Assembly: GCF_004217135.1 (NCBI RefSeq)
Contig: NZ_SHKK01000001.1
Location: forward strand, 5,022,001 to 5,086,000
From: Micromonospora violae
Lineage (GTDB): Bacteria > Actinomycetota > Actinomycetes > Mycobacteriales > Micromonosporaceae
DNA length: 64,000 nucleotides
Direction: 5' to 3'
Part shown: piece by piece, positions 1 through 8,539 of the stretch
Numbering within the stretch: position 1 is the first letter of the stretch
Layout: every line of letters begins with the position of its first letter
Position numbers and translations under genes: made by a program
The notes under the pieces: model-generated
The model's database searches: none
What the model was told of the DNA's origin: nothing
Seen by the model: the letters and a program-made list of their open reading frames with translations, nothing else

Positions 1-2
1 GC

Positions 3-578
3 GGCTGGTGGCGCAGCTACTTCGCCGAGGTGTCGGATGCCGGCGATGACCAGCGCGCCACGGACGTCGCACTCCGGGTTGCGGACAGGTACGCCCGAGA
101 TCTCACCCAGGGGTCCAACTACCAGGCGGTGCAGATGCCGGTGCGCCCACGCCCCGGTCTCGCCCCGAAATACGTCCTCGCCCTGTTCACCACCCACGGC
201 GAAGGTGCCTGGCATTTTGCCGACACCCTCGGTAAGGCTGGCGTCGAATGGGAGGAGGCGTGGGTCCGGGAGCAGATCCGCCGGGGCGACCACGTAGCGG
301 GGACGCTGTTCGGCGACGGTCCCGTCTTCGATGCCGAGCAGTACAAGGCCGAGAACGCCCCTCGCTGGTCGGGTGCGATCGAGCGGAACATCGTCAAATT
401 GCTCGAACAGACTTCTACGCTCAAGATCGTCGATCATGTGCCAGAGATCTACGGTGACGTACTTGGACACGCCTGGGCACCACACGTACGACAGGCCGTC
501 AAGTCGCTGCATCGACAGGGCCGGATCAGCAGCCCCGGCACGGGTGACTTCTGGAAGGAAGTCCTCTGGCGGCCTTAA
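3..578 (+). CDS. Three-Cys-motif partner protein (TcmP-like), 5' truncated
   Basis: The frame is open back to the window edge: residues G-W-W-R-S-Y-F-A-E precede the first possible start, the GTG at 30. This is therefore the C-terminal ~190 residues of a longer protein. The part seen has a motif around KYVLALFTTHGEGAWHFADT, then a region that may be a winged helix ending in WKEVLWRP. I recognise this as the C-terminal region of TcmP, a family named for sitting beside DUF5131/Gp37-Gp68 proteins. Such a gene follows here in convergent orientation, 24 bp away. That partnership is the main support for the name. The molecular role of TcmP is not established. The N-terminal half is outside the window, so its catalytic features cannot be judged. 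Confidence 0.6.
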   Translation, partial: GWWRSYFAEVSDAGDDQRATDVALRVADRYARDLTQGSNYQAVQMPVRPRPGLAPKYVLALFTTHGEGAWHFADTLGKAGVEWEEAWVREQIRRGDHVAGTLFGDGPVFDAEQYKAENAPRWSGAIERNIVKLLEQTSTLKIVDHVPEIYGDVLGHAWAPHVRQAVKSLHRQGRISSPGTGDFWKEVLWRP

Positions 579-602
579 GCCGGGGCCCCATCCGCGGCGG
601 CC

Positions 603-1358
603 CTATGCCTGCACAAGTAGGCGCGGGGCCGGCATTTCGTCCCAGGTCCGACCGTCGAGATGCCGACCGCCAAGTTTCGGCGTACGCCCGCCCCACTGCT
701 TGAAGAAGAAGGCGGTGCCAGCAGACACGCACTGATCCCGGAGGTCACGCACCCACGTCGGCTCCATCGGGCGGCACCCCTGCCCCGACTCGCCCCCCGC
801 GATCAGCCAGTCGATGCCGTCGAGATCCAGGTCGACCAGTGGCCCCAGCAGCGGCTCAGCCGAGATGAAACGTACCGCAGCGGGCACCTCGCGGAGCTGG
901 GCGACCCGTTCCCGCTGAGCGTGATCCTCGACGCTCACGCCCATCCAGACGTTCGCCGGCCAGTCGATCTGATGGGCGACCTTCGCCAGCCTGGCGGCGC
1001 GCTTGGTGAGCACCTGGAAGGTATGCCTGGGGGTTTCGCGCATGACAGCGAAAACCTGTTGCACGTAGGTGAGTGGAACCCGGGCGTGGAACAGATCCGA
1101 CATGGAGTTGACGAAGACGGTCCGTGGGTCTCGCCAGCGACGAGGAATATCGAGGGCATCAGGGTGCAGGGCGACGCCAAAACCGGGGCCGGAGGTGCGT
1201 GGGTCTCCATCGGTCTGATATTTGGCCGAGCGCATGGCTTTCAAGCGCTTAGCGAGAGTCATCGCATAGCAGTTGTCACAGCCCGACGAGATGCGGTCAC
1301 AACCAGTGGTGGGATTCCAGGTTGCTTCCGTCCACTCGATGGCGCTTTTGTCCGCCAT
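603..1358 (-). CDS. DUF5131 (phage Gp37/Gp68 family) three-Cys-motif protein
   Basis: A 251-aa protein beginning MADKSAIEWTEATWNPTTGC. The ATG at 1358 is preceded by a strong GGAAGGAGA ribosome site about 7 nt upstream; the frame continues further upstream but without a better start. Cys20, Cys27 and Cys30 form a C-X6-C-X2-C motif followed by YA, which is typical of the family and resembles a radical-SAM-type cluster site. Later motifs VFVNSMSDLFH, MGVSVEDH and RFISAEPLLGP are also typical. The family occurs in phages and in chromosomal islands. Its reaction is unknown; Fe-S binding and SAM chemistry are inference from the Cys spacing. It converges on the TcmP-like gene, its usual partner. 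Confidence 0.85.
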   Translation of the reverse strand: MADKSAIEWTEATWNPTTGCDRISSGCDNCYAMTLAKRLKAMRSAKYQTDGDPRTSGPGFGVALHPDALDIPRRWRDPRTVFVNSMSDLFHARVPLTYVQQVFAVMRETPRHTFQVLTKRAARLAKVAHQIDWPANVWMGVSVEDHAQRERVAQLREVPAAVRFISAEPLLGPLVDLDLDGIDWLIAGGESGQGCRPMEPTWVRDLRDQCVSAGTAFFFKQWGGRTPKLGGRHLDGRTWDEMPAPRLLVQA

Positions 1359-1629
1359 GCGCCTCTCCTTCCGCTCGACGGGCCCATACTGTCGAACAAC
1401 CGTACGCATGGGAAGGGTTGCGCGGCGTGTCGGCCCGCCATCTTCGCTGGCAACGATGCAGCCAGCCAGGGGCCGGCAAAGCACGCAGGCCAACTCGGGG
1501 GCCAAATCAATTGAGACCTGCGCAGTGGTGTCACTAGACGTCGGCGGCCACTACATCCACGCTCGATGCGACCTTCGGAGCGAGTGCGATTCGTTTACGG
1601 CATCAACTCCATAGCGTCCGCGAGGTGCT

Positions 1630-1657
1630 GCCCGCCGTCCCGTGGCGGACGACGGGC
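1630..1657. terminator. Hairpin downstream of the GDPD remnant
   Basis: Arms GCCCGCCGTCC and GGACGACGGGC pair with one mismatch around a short loop. It lies about 80 bp beyond the stop of the minus-strand glycerophosphodiesterase fragment, where that gene's terminator would be expected. There is no T-run. The assignment is weak. Confidence 0.35.
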
Positions 1658-1734
1658 CAGCGCGTGAGACCGAGCCAGGTCGGCCCGGTGACCGGCCGGG
1701 ATCGGGTCAGCTCGGCGCCGAGGGTCGGAGTGGC

Positions 1735-1893
1735 TCAGTGGCCGGGGCGGGTGGAGAGGGCGGCGTCCGGATGGTCGCTGAAGACACCGTCGAGGCCCAG
1801 GCCAAAGAAGAGTTCGTACTCAACGGTGATGTCGCCGCGCGCCAGGAGTTGGCCGATGGCCGGCCGGCAGGTGAATCTCCGGAATGCCCGTTC
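1735..1893 (-). pseudogene. Remnant of a glycerophosphodiester phosphodiesterase C-terminus
   Basis: The minus strand between the DUF5131 gene and ktrB encodes GDITVEYELFFGLGLDGVF followed by SDHPDAAL and a stop at 1735. This matches the end of GDPD-family enzymes, in which the last barrel strand reads roughly GVDGVFSDNPDTA. Just upstream, a neighbouring frame reads PEIHLPAGHR, which resembles the preceding loop (ENxHLPAGHR), so a frameshift probably separates the pieces. No catalytic N-terminal half remains; ktrB occupies that space. The rest of the 1359-1930 gap shows only the hairpin at 1630-1657. Resemblance was judged by eye. Confidence 0.5.
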
Positions 1894-1930
1894 CCACTCC
1901 AGGGTCGCGGGCGAACAGGAAGATTGTCTG

Positions 1931-3265
1931 GTGCGCCGGTTTTTCCGCAATCCCGTGCGGCTGGTGCCGTTCGCGTTCCTGGTGCCGATCCTGCTCGGTA
2001 CCGGGTTGCTCATGGCGCGCTGGGCGACCGTCGAGCACGGACGCCCACCCGTGGTCACCGCGCTCTTCACCGCCACCTCGGCCGTGTCGGTCACCGGCAT
2101 GGCGATCACCGACACGCCGAACTACTGGTCCGGCTGGGGACTCCTGGTGATCACCCTGCTCACCCAGCTCGGCGGCCTCGGCATCCTCACCGTCGCGGCG
2201 TTGGTCATCCTGGTGGTCTCCAGTCAGCTTGGGTTGCGCAACCGGTTGCTGGTGCAGGCCGAGTCGGCGGAGTTCGGCATCGGTGAGGTGGGCCGGCTGC
2301 TCCGCCGGATCGCGGTGACCGTCTTCGCCTGCGAGGCGGTGATGACGGTGCTGGTCGCCGGTCGGCTCTGGCTGGCGTACGACTACCCCGTCGGGCGGGC
2401 CCTCTGGTCGGGCGCCTTCCACGCCGTGCAGGCGTTCAACAACGGTGGTTTCGCCCTGTACAGCGATGGGCTGCTGGCCTTCGGCCGTGACCCGTGGGTG
2501 TCGCTGACCCTGGCGATCGGCTCGATCATCGGCGGGCTCGGGTTTCCCGCGCTGTTCGAGGCGGTCCGGGAGTGGCGTCAGCCCGCGCGCTGGGCGGTGG
2601 CGACGAAGTTGACCATCTGGGGCAGCGCCGCGCTGCTGCTGGTCGGCTTCGCCGGCCTGCTCGCCGCCGAGTGGACCAACTCGGCCACGATCGGCCAGTA
2701 CGACGTGCCGGGAAAGATCCTCGCGTCGTTCAGTCAGATCGCGCTGAGTCGCACCGGCGGCTTCAGCATCTTGAACATCGCCGCCCTCCAGGAGGAGAGC
2801 TACCCCCTGTTGATCGTCCTGATGTTCATCGGTGGCGGCAGTGCCAGCACGGCCGGTGGCATCAAGGTTTCCACGTTCTTCCTGTTGGCGTTCACCATCT
2901 GGGCGGAGTTGCGGGGTGAGCCCGACGTGACGATCGGGCACCGGCGGGTGGCCACCGCGAGCCAGCGGCAGGCGGTCACCGTGGCACTGCTCAGCGTCGC
3001 GTTGGTGACGGCGGGAACCATGGTGTTGCTGCTGCTCACCGAGGGCGTCCGTTTCGTGGCGGCGCTGTTCGAGATCACCTCCGCGTTCAGCACCACCGGT
3101 CTGACCATCGGCCTGGCCGCCGAGCTGCCGGCGGGCGGCCAACTGGTGCTGACCGTGCTGATGTTCATCGGCCGGGTCGGCACGCTCACCCTGGGGTCGG
3201 CGATCGCCCTGAACACCCGACGTCGGCTCTACCGCTACCCCCAGGAGCAACCCATTGTCGGCTAG
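1931..3265 (+). CDS. ktrB: Ktr/Trk-type potassium transporter, membrane subunit
   Basis: A 444-aa polytopic membrane protein of the TrkH/KtrB superfamily that moves K+ (with Na+ or H+) under control of the cytosolic subunit encoded next. Four pore-loop filter segments are visible: SVTGMAITDT, NNGGFALYSD, LSRTGGFSIL and STTGLTIGLA. The family signature IGGGSASTAGGIKVSTF follows the third. I chose the GTG at 1931 because an AGGAAG site sits 8 nt upstream and the first membrane helix starts soon after. A longer frame exists back to 1625 but overlaps the old GDPD remnant and adds about 100 unlikely residues. Length fits KtrB. It is followed after 17 bp by ktrA, so the two are probably co-transcribed. 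Confidence 0.9.
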   Translation: MRRFFRNPVRLVPFAFLVPILLGTGLLMARWATVEHGRPPVVTALFTATSAVSVTGMAITDTPNYWSGWGLLVITLLTQLGGLGILTVAALVILVVSSQLGLRNRLLVQAESAEFGIGEVGRLLRRIAVTVFACEAVMTVLVAGRLWLAYDYPVGRALWSGAFHAVQAFNNGGFALYSDGLLAFGRDPWVSLTLAIGSIIGGLGFPALFEAVREWRQPARWAVATKLTIWGSAALLLVGFAGLLAAEWTNSATIGQYDVPGKILASFSQIALSRTGGFSILNIAALQEESYPLLIVLMFIGGGSASTAGGIKVSTFFLLAFTIWAELRGEPDVTIGHRRVATASQRQAVTVALLSVALVTAGTMVLLLLTEGVRFVAALFEITSAFSTTGLTIGLAAELPAGGQLVLTVLMFIGRVGTLTLGSAIALNTRRRLYRYPQEQPIVG

Positions 3266-3282
3266 CAGCAGGGAGGGCCGAG

Positions 3283-3951
3283 GTGTCGGCTAGACGTGCG
3301 GACAGCGGCGGCATCGTGGTGATCGGTCTGGGTCGATTCGGTTGCCACCTGGCCGGGTCGCTGGCCCGGATGAACCGCGAGGTGTTGGCGATCGACCGGA
3401 GCCCGGCGACGGTGCAGCGCTGGTCGGCGCAGCTGGACCGGGTGGTTCAGGCCGACTCGACCGAGGACGGGGCGCTGCGGCAGCTGGGCATCGACGGTTT
3501 CGGTCGGGCGGTGGTGGCCATCGGGGCCTCGGTGGAGGCCAGTGTGCTCACCGTGTTGGCGCTGGTCGAGCTGGGTGTGCCGCAGATCTGGGCGCGGGCC
3601 ACCTCGCAGAAACACGCCAAGATCCTGGCGTCGGTGGGAGCGCACCACGTGATCTTTCCGGAGGCGGAGACCGGAGAGCGGGTCGCGCACCTGATCGTGA
3701 GCCGGTTGCTCGATTTCATCGAGTTCGACGATGACTTCGCCATCGCCACCGTCCGGGTGCCGGATTCCCTGGTCGGTCGGACCCTGCTCGACCTGAGACC
3801 GGAGAAGCGTTTCGGGGTACGCGTGGTCGGGGCCAAGCTGCCGGGCGAACGCTTCCAGTACGCGTCCGACGACACAACACTTCCGCAGGGTGGGGTGCTC
3901 ATCGTCGAGGGTGGAATCGACCAGGTGCAGCGATTCGCCGGGATGCAGTGA
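3283..3951 (+). CDS. ktrA: Ktr/Trk potassium uptake regulatory subunit (RCK domain)
   Basis: A 222-aa cytosolic RCK protein that gates KtrB in response to bound nucleotide. The N-terminal Rossmann motif is VVIGLGRFGCHLAG, with the acidic residue ending strand 2 at AIDRS. The middle carries the usual ALVELGVPQIWARATSQKHA segment, and an RCK-C domain fills the last ~80 residues (IATVRVPDSLVGRTLLDL onward). The GTG start has an AGGGAGG site close upstream. It lies immediately after ktrB, as expected for a two-subunit system. Confidence 0.92.
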   Translation: MSARRADSGGIVVIGLGRFGCHLAGSLARMNREVLAIDRSPATVQRWSAQLDRVVQADSTEDGALRQLGIDGFGRAVVAIGASVEASVLTVLALVELGVPQIWARATSQKHAKILASVGAHHVIFPEAETGERVAHLIVSRLLDFIEFDDDFAIATVRVPDSLVGRTLLDLRPEKRFGVRVVGAKLPGERFQYASDDTTLPQGGVLIVEGGIDQVQRFAGMQ

Positions 3952-3958
3952 CCTGACG

Positions 3959-3995
3959 CGCCGGGTCACCTGGTCATTTCCGGTGACCACCCGGC
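3959..3995. terminator. Bidirectional hairpin between ktrA and the kinase gene
   Basis: CCGGGTCACC and GGTGACCACCCGG form an inverted repeat with a 3-nt bulge. It lies in the 51-bp gap where ktrA and the kinase gene converge. No T-run on either side. Confidence 0.5.
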
Positions 3996-4002
3996 CCCTT
4001 GG

Positions 4003-5658
4003 TCAACTTCCCGCTTTTCCCGAGCCACCACCACCCGGCTTCGCCCCCTTCGGCTTCGCGGGCGCCTTCGGCGACTTCGGCTGCTTGGCCTTCGGCGCAC
4101 CGCCACCCGCCCCGGCACCGCTGCGCACCGTCGCGGCCTTGGGCGGGGCCTTCGCGGTGGCGGCCTTGCTCGGCGGGGCCGTGGACGGCGCACTGCCGGC
4201 GACCCCGGACACCCGGGCGCCGCAGGTCGCCTCGCCCAGCCGAAACTCGACCGGCAGAGGGTTCGCCCCGCTGTACGTGCCGGTGAGGGAAACCTTCGCG
4301 GCCGCACCGGGAGCCAGCGTGGTGCGCTGGGCCGCCGGCCGGATCAGCACCGTGCTCCCCTGCTGGTGCACGGGCACAGGCTCCGCCTTCGTCACCTTCT
4401 GCTGCCCGGGAAAGGTGAAGCTCATCGTCCAGTCCCGCAGCTCACGGCCACCGGTGTTGGTCAGGGTCAGCTCGGCGGCGAACTCGGTGCCGGAGTCGGC
4501 GCGCAGCGCGTACGCCACCTCGCAGGGCGCCGCCGCGGGCAGACCCATCCGGGCCTGGGTCGTCGGCCGGTCCCCGCCGCTGGCCGGGCTGCGCGAGGTG
4601 AACCCCCACATCGCCCCGGTGACCGCGATCAACCCGACGGCGGCCACTCCCGCCTCGACCCGCCGGCGTCGGGTCACCCGCTGCCGCGTCCGACGGTTGC
4701 GGGTCCGCGACAACGGCAACGCGTCGGTCGCCGCCGACCAGGGCAGGATCGTGGTACGCGCACTGCCGAGCATGGCCGCGTCCAGGGGCCCGGCGGCCGG
4801 GGAGACCGGCACCGCCGCCAGCATTCCGGCCGCGTCCGCCAACGTCCGGGTCAGCTCGGCCGTGGTCGGTCGGTCCGCAGGCCGCTTGGCCAGGCAGCGT
4901 CCGACCAGGTCGGCCACCCCGGCGGGCAACCCCGGGACGGGGGGCATCGGCTCCGGGTCGTTGTACATGTGGGCGCGCAGCATCTGGGTGGTCGTGCTGG
5001 CCTGCCACGGTAGTCGTCCGATGAGCATCCGGTAGAGCAGCAGCCCCACGGCGTACACGTCGGTGGCCGGGGAGACCTGACCGTTGTCCAGCCGCTCCGG
5101 GGCGAGGTACGCGGGAGTGCCCAACAGCGCCCCGTCCGGCCCCTTCTCGCTCTCCCCGACGAGCGCGGAGATGCCGAAGTCGACAACCTTCACCCCGGTC
5201 GAGGTGAGCATGACGTTGCCCGGGGTGACGTCGCGGTGCACCACACCGCGGGCGTGCGCGGTGGCCAGCGCCGAGCTGACCTCGGCGCCGATGGTCACCG
5301 CCTCCCGCCACGGCAGCCGGCTCTCCCGGCCCAACCGGCTGGCCAGCGATGCACCGTCGACCAGCTCCATCACCACGTACGGGACAGTCAGACCGACCTG
5401 CTCGGACTCGCCGTAGTCGTACACGTTGGTGATGTTGGGGTGGCAGAGCCGCGCGGCGGCCTGCGCCTCGATGCGGATTCGGTGGCGGAACGCCCGGTCG
5501 CTGGCCAGCCGGGAGGCCAGCACCTTCACCGCGACCTGGCGGCCGAGCACCTCGTCGTAACCACGCCAGACCACCGACATCCCGCCCGCGCCGAGCTGCT
5601 CGATCAGCCGGTACCGCTCATCGAGCAGCTGCGCGCCGTTTCGGTCCCCACCACCCAT
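4003..5658 (-). CDS. Membrane Ser/Thr protein kinase with CBM2-like outer domain
   Basis: A 551-aa PknB-type kinase. The glycine loop is LGAGGMSVVW (residues 22-31), the ATP lysine K45, the catalytic HRD 141-143 and DFG 160-162. After the ~270-residue kinase domain comes a basic linker, one membrane helix (about 334-351) and an exported domain starting at Cys379. That domain has the spacing of a family 2 carbohydrate-binding module: Cys near each end, NTGG, LRDWTMSF, LAPGAAAKV and a final ATC. A Gly/Lys/Pro-rich tail follows. The catalytic loop is HRDVTPGN, with Thr where most Ser/Thr kinases have Lys. The likely model is a sensor that binds wall or matrix sugar outside and phosphorylates inside; the ligand is unknown. 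It appears to be a single gene, converging on ktrA. Confidence 0.88.
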   Translation of the reverse strand: MGGGDRNGAQLLDERYRLIEQLGAGGMSVVWRGYDEVLGRQVAVKVLASRLASDRAFRHRIRIEAQAAARLCHPNITNVYDYGESEQVGLTVPYVVMELVDGASLASRLGRESRLPWREAVTIGAEVSSALATAHARGVVHRDVTPGNVMLTSTGVKVVDFGISALVGESEKGPDGALLGTPAYLAPERLDNGQVSPATDVYAVGLLLYRMLIGRLPWQASTTTQMLRAHMYNDPEPMPPVPGLPAGVADLVGRCLAKRPADRPTTAELTRTLADAAGMLAAVPVSPAAGPLDAAMLGSARTTILPWSAATDALPLSRTRNRRTRQRVTRRRRVEAGVAAVGLIAVTGAMWGFTSRSPASGGDRPTTQARMGLPAAAPCEVAYALRADSGTEFAAELTLTNTGGRELRDWTMSFTFPGQQKVTKAEPVPVHQQGSTVLIRPAAQRTTLAPGAAAKVSLTGTYSGANPLPVEFRLGEATCGARVSGVAGSAPSTAPPSKAATAKAPPKAATVRSGAGAGGGAPKAKQPKSPKAPAKPKGAKPGGGGSGKAGS

Positions 5659-5729
5659 GGTGAGCGTTGTTGCCCAGGAACCGACCGCCTACACCTGGTG
5701 TATCGGAATCGGTCAGGATTGTCACCCGT

Positions 5730-7292
5730 TCAGGCGGTGGCCAGCAGCTGGTCCACCGGGGCGTAGTCGTCGGTCAACACCATCGCCGCACCGACGAAGT
5801 CCGTCAGCGCCGCGCCGGAGAGCAGGCTGACCGTCGGGTCCACCTCGGCCAGCCGGGCCCGGACGGCCTCCAACGGCAGCGGCGCGTCGGAGCCGACGAT
5901 GAGGAAGTTGGCGCCCTGCTCCTCGGCGAGCGCCTCCGGTGGCGCGATCAACGCGACGTGCCCGAACTCGGCGGCCACCGTGGCCAACTCGGCGCGGATG
6001 AACCGCAGCGGCGGATAGTCGATGACGTTCTGCACGTACACGCCGCCGGGCCGGGTCACCCGCCGGATGTCGGCGGCCATCTCCCGGGTGGCCAGGTGCC
6101 AGGGCACCACCAGGTGCCCGAACGCGTCACCGACCACCAGGTCCCGGCTGTCGGTGGGCTCGCCGGCCACCAGCATCCGGGCGTCACCGACCACCGCGCG
6201 CAGCTCCGGCCCCGGCCGTACGCCCAACTCCTGCTCGCCCAGCTCGACCAGCCCGCCGTCGATCTCGAACACCAGGTTGTCGGTGCCCGGTCGGGTGGCG
6301 GTCAGGTAGCGCGGCACGGTGAACCCGCCCCCGCCCAGGTGCAACGCGTCCAGGCGCTGACCGGCCGGTGTGGCGACGTCCGCGACCGCGCCGATCCACT
6401 TCGTGTACGCGTACTCCAGGTGCTTCGGGTCGGCGAGGTCCACGTACGAGTGCTGGGCGGAGTTGAGCAGCAGCGTCCGCCCGCTGGGCCGGGCCGGGTC
6501 CGAGGTGACCCGGGCGCAGTGGTACGCCGTCTCGATGTCGCACGGGTTGGGTGCCACGGTGCTCAGCCCCGCCCCGACCAGGCCGAGCACGGCCAGCCCC
6601 GCCCGAACCCGGGCCGGACCGGGCAGTTCGGTGGGCTCCTGCCGGCGCAGATACCAGCCGAGGCCGATGCCGACCAGCCCGAGCGCGAACGCCAGTGCCA
6701 GCAGGATGACGGTGCTGCGCAGGGCGGCGACCAGCACGAACCCGGTGAGCAGGGTGGCGGTGATGCCACCCAGGGTGCCGATCCCGGAGAGTCGACCGAC
6801 CACCTGGCCGGTCCGACGCAGGTCGGCGAGCTGGAGTTTCACGACCAACGGGGTGACCGCGGCCAGCAGCGCGGCGGGCACGAACACCGCCAGCGCGACC
6901 AGCAGCAGGATGCCGCTCGCCGCACCACCCCGCAACACCTCACCGGCGTACCGGACGATCGGCAGGGTGACCGCGGTGGCGATGCCGGCCAGCACCAGCG
7001 CCGGTGCCAGCAGCCCGCGCGGGTTGCGCCGGTCGGCCAACCAGCCGCCGGACCACGCCCCGTACGCGATCGCGGCCAGCGCGATGCCGATCACCGAGCT
7101 GGTCACCTGGAGGGTCACCCCCACGTACGGGCCGACCAGGCGCAGCGCGACGGTCTCCAGCACCAGCACGGCGCCGCTGGAGAAGAAGACCAGGAAGGCG
7201 GCCAGGCCGTTGGGTAGCGCCCGGCCGGTGGTCGGCACGGGCGGGGCCGGGGAAGCCGGCGGGGCCGCTACGTCGGACGGTGGGGAGCTCAT
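5730..7292 (-). CDS. Fused MFS-like membrane / spermidine synthase-like protein
   Basis: A 520-aa protein. The first ~235 residues are hydrophobic helices with transporter-like features (GPYVGVTLQVTSSVIGIAL, GGWLADRRNPRG). The C-terminal ~270 residues resemble the spermidine synthase methyltransferase-type fold: LHLGGGGFTVPRYL is the glycine-rich nucleotide loop, FEIDGGLVELGEQEL has the acidic strand-2 end, and VVGDARMLV and DLVVGDAFGHLVVP follow. Such fusions are common in bacteria, and many may not make spermidine. The substrate, and whether the membrane part transports anything, are not shown by the sequence. It is a single gene between the kinase and the secreted coiled-coil protein. Confidence 0.82.
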   Translation of the reverse strand: MSSPPSDVAAPPASPAPPVPTTGRALPNGLAAFLVFFSSGAVLVLETVALRLVGPYVGVTLQVTSSVIGIALAAIAYGAWSGGWLADRRNPRGLLAPALVLAGIATAVTLPIVRYAGEVLRGGAASGILLLVALAVFVPAALLAAVTPLVVKLQLADLRRTGQVVGRLSGIGTLGGITATLLTGFVLVAALRSTVILLALAFALGLVGIGLGWYLRRQEPTELPGPARVRAGLAVLGLVGAGLSTVAPNPCDIETAYHCARVTSDPARPSGRTLLLNSAQHSYVDLADPKHLEYAYTKWIGAVADVATPAGQRLDALHLGGGGFTVPRYLTATRPGTDNLVFEIDGGLVELGEQELGVRPGPELRAVVGDARMLVAGEPTDSRDLVVGDAFGHLVVPWHLATREMAADIRRVTRPGGVYVQNVIDYPPLRFIRAELATVAAEFGHVALIAPPEALAEEQGANFLIVGSDAPLPLEAVRARLAEVDPTVSLLSGAALTDFVGAAMVLTDDYAPVDQLLATA

Positions 7293-7328
7293 CGTCGCGA
7301 TGGTACGCAGCGAAGCTGGTGCTTCGGG

Positions 7329-8345
7329 TCAGTACATCGAGAGATGAACATGGTTCGTGTGGGACGCGGCCGGGCTGCCGCTCCCACTGTACGAGCGCCA
7401 CCCGGTGCCGGGGTGCCAGATCTGCCGGTACCAGATCACGTAGAGCACGCCCAGCCGATCGGCGTTGCGCACGTGCCAGGCGGCCAGACTGTCCCCGTAC
7501 GCCTTGTCGCCGCCGGTCGCGTTCTTGTCCTCGAAGCCGTTCGTGGCGGCCGAGAAGTCGCAGGCCCGTCCCTTCGGGTGCTCGCCACTGCCGCCGCTGC
7601 GCTTGCAGGAGACGTGCCGCTTGTAGCCGGCCGCCTGGGTCTGCTTGAGCGCGTTGAGGGTGCGCGGGGTGATGCATCCGGAGGTGGTCGGGTCCTTCAC
7701 CGAGCAGGATTCCGACGGCCAGGATCCGTCGGGGTTACGCGGCGCGGGCTTCGCCGAGGCCGAGTTGGCACCGCTGAAACCGTTGCTGCCACCCGAGCTG
7801 ACCTCGGCGAGCGCCTCCTCGGCTTCCTTCTTCTTCTTCGCCATCACGGCGAGCTGTTTCTGCTGCTCGCGGACCTCGGCGTCGATGGCGATCTTGGCCT
7901 GCTGCGCCTGCTGCCGGGCTTCGGTGAGATCACGCAGCCGCTTGCCGTCCCGCTGGGCCATCAGGTCCAGGTCGCTGGCGCGTTGCAGGAACGCCTCCGG
8001 GGTGGCGGTGTTGAGCAGCATCGAGGCCGCGCTCAGCCGACCGAACCGGTACGACTGCGCGGCCACCTCGCCCACCTGGGCGGTGAGCCCGACCAGCCGG
8101 CCTTCCAGCGTGGTCAGCTCGCCGGTCAGCGCCGCCTGGCGACGCTTGGAATTGTCCAGTTTGGCCTTGGCCTCGATGTGCCCCCTGGCGGTCAACTCCA
8201 GGGCGTCCCGCAGCTTCTTGGTGCCACCCTCGCCGGGCTCCGCGTACGCGGGCACGGCGGTCCCGCCGAGCACCAGCGCGACGGCGGCGAGCACGGCGAA
8301 CAGTGCGCGGCGACCGAGCCGCGGGCTGAGCCTGGTCCTGGGCAC
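7329..8345 (-). CDS. Secreted coiled-coil protein with ARB_07466-like C-terminal domain
   Basis: A 338-aa exported protein. The GTG at 8345 follows an AAGGA site by 7 nt and opens a signal peptide (RRALFAVLAAVALVLGGTAV, cleavage near AYA-EPG). Two charged, Gln- and Lys-rich coiled coils follow (KAKLDNSKRRQAALTGELTT; TEARQQAQQAKIAIDAEVRE), as in wall-hydrolase regulators. The last ~120 residues form a compact domain with VSCKRSGGSGEHPKGRACDF, AAWHVRNADRLGVLYVIWYR and a final HTNHVHLSMY. The paired His and Asp motifs (EHPKGRACD; NHVH) recall M15/VanY-type peptidases, so wall cleavage is plausible but unproven. Confidence 0.8.
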   Translation of the reverse strand: MPRTRLSPRLGRRALFAVLAAVALVLGGTAVPAYAEPGEGGTKKLRDALELTARGHIEAKAKLDNSKRRQAALTGELTTLEGRLVGLTAQVGEVAAQSYRFGRLSAASMLLNTATPEAFLQRASDLDLMAQRDGKRLRDLTEARQQAQQAKIAIDAEVREQQKQLAVMAKKKKEAEEALAEVSSGGSNGFSGANSASAKPAPRNPDGSWPSESCSVKDPTTSGCITPRTLNALKQTQAAGYKRHVSCKRSGGSGEHPKGRACDFSAATNGFEDKNATGGDKAYGDSLAAWHVRNADRLGVLYVIWYRQIWHPGTGWRSYSGSGSPAASHTNHVHLSMY

Positions 8346-8539
8346 GAAAGCGTCCTTCCGTCGACCGCCGGCCCCCGATTGACCACTACGCGGCGGCGTC
8401 CCCGCCGGCGCCGGTCGGCGGCCTGCTGGCGGAGACCGCCGGTCACGATACCGGACTGCGGGCCGGTGGCCAGCCCCCTGACCCCCCGAGCTGTCTCGAT
8501 GTCGACGCAGCGTCCCAGCCCGGTTGCGCAGAGCGCCGA

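Noticed and set aside
1625..1930. A ~100-residue N-terminal extension of KtrB
   Set aside because: Arg/Ser-rich with no homology, it overlaps the GDPD remnant and lacks a ribosome site; the GTG at 1931 has one.
1820..3250. Long minus-strand frame opposite ktrB
   Set aside because: Gln/Arg/Asp-rich low-complexity product typical of the antisense frame of GC-rich genes; no domain.
5667..7217. Long plus-strand frame opposite the MFS/spermidine-synthase gene
   Set aside because: His/Gln/Arg-rich shadow product; the minus frame has clear conserved motifs.
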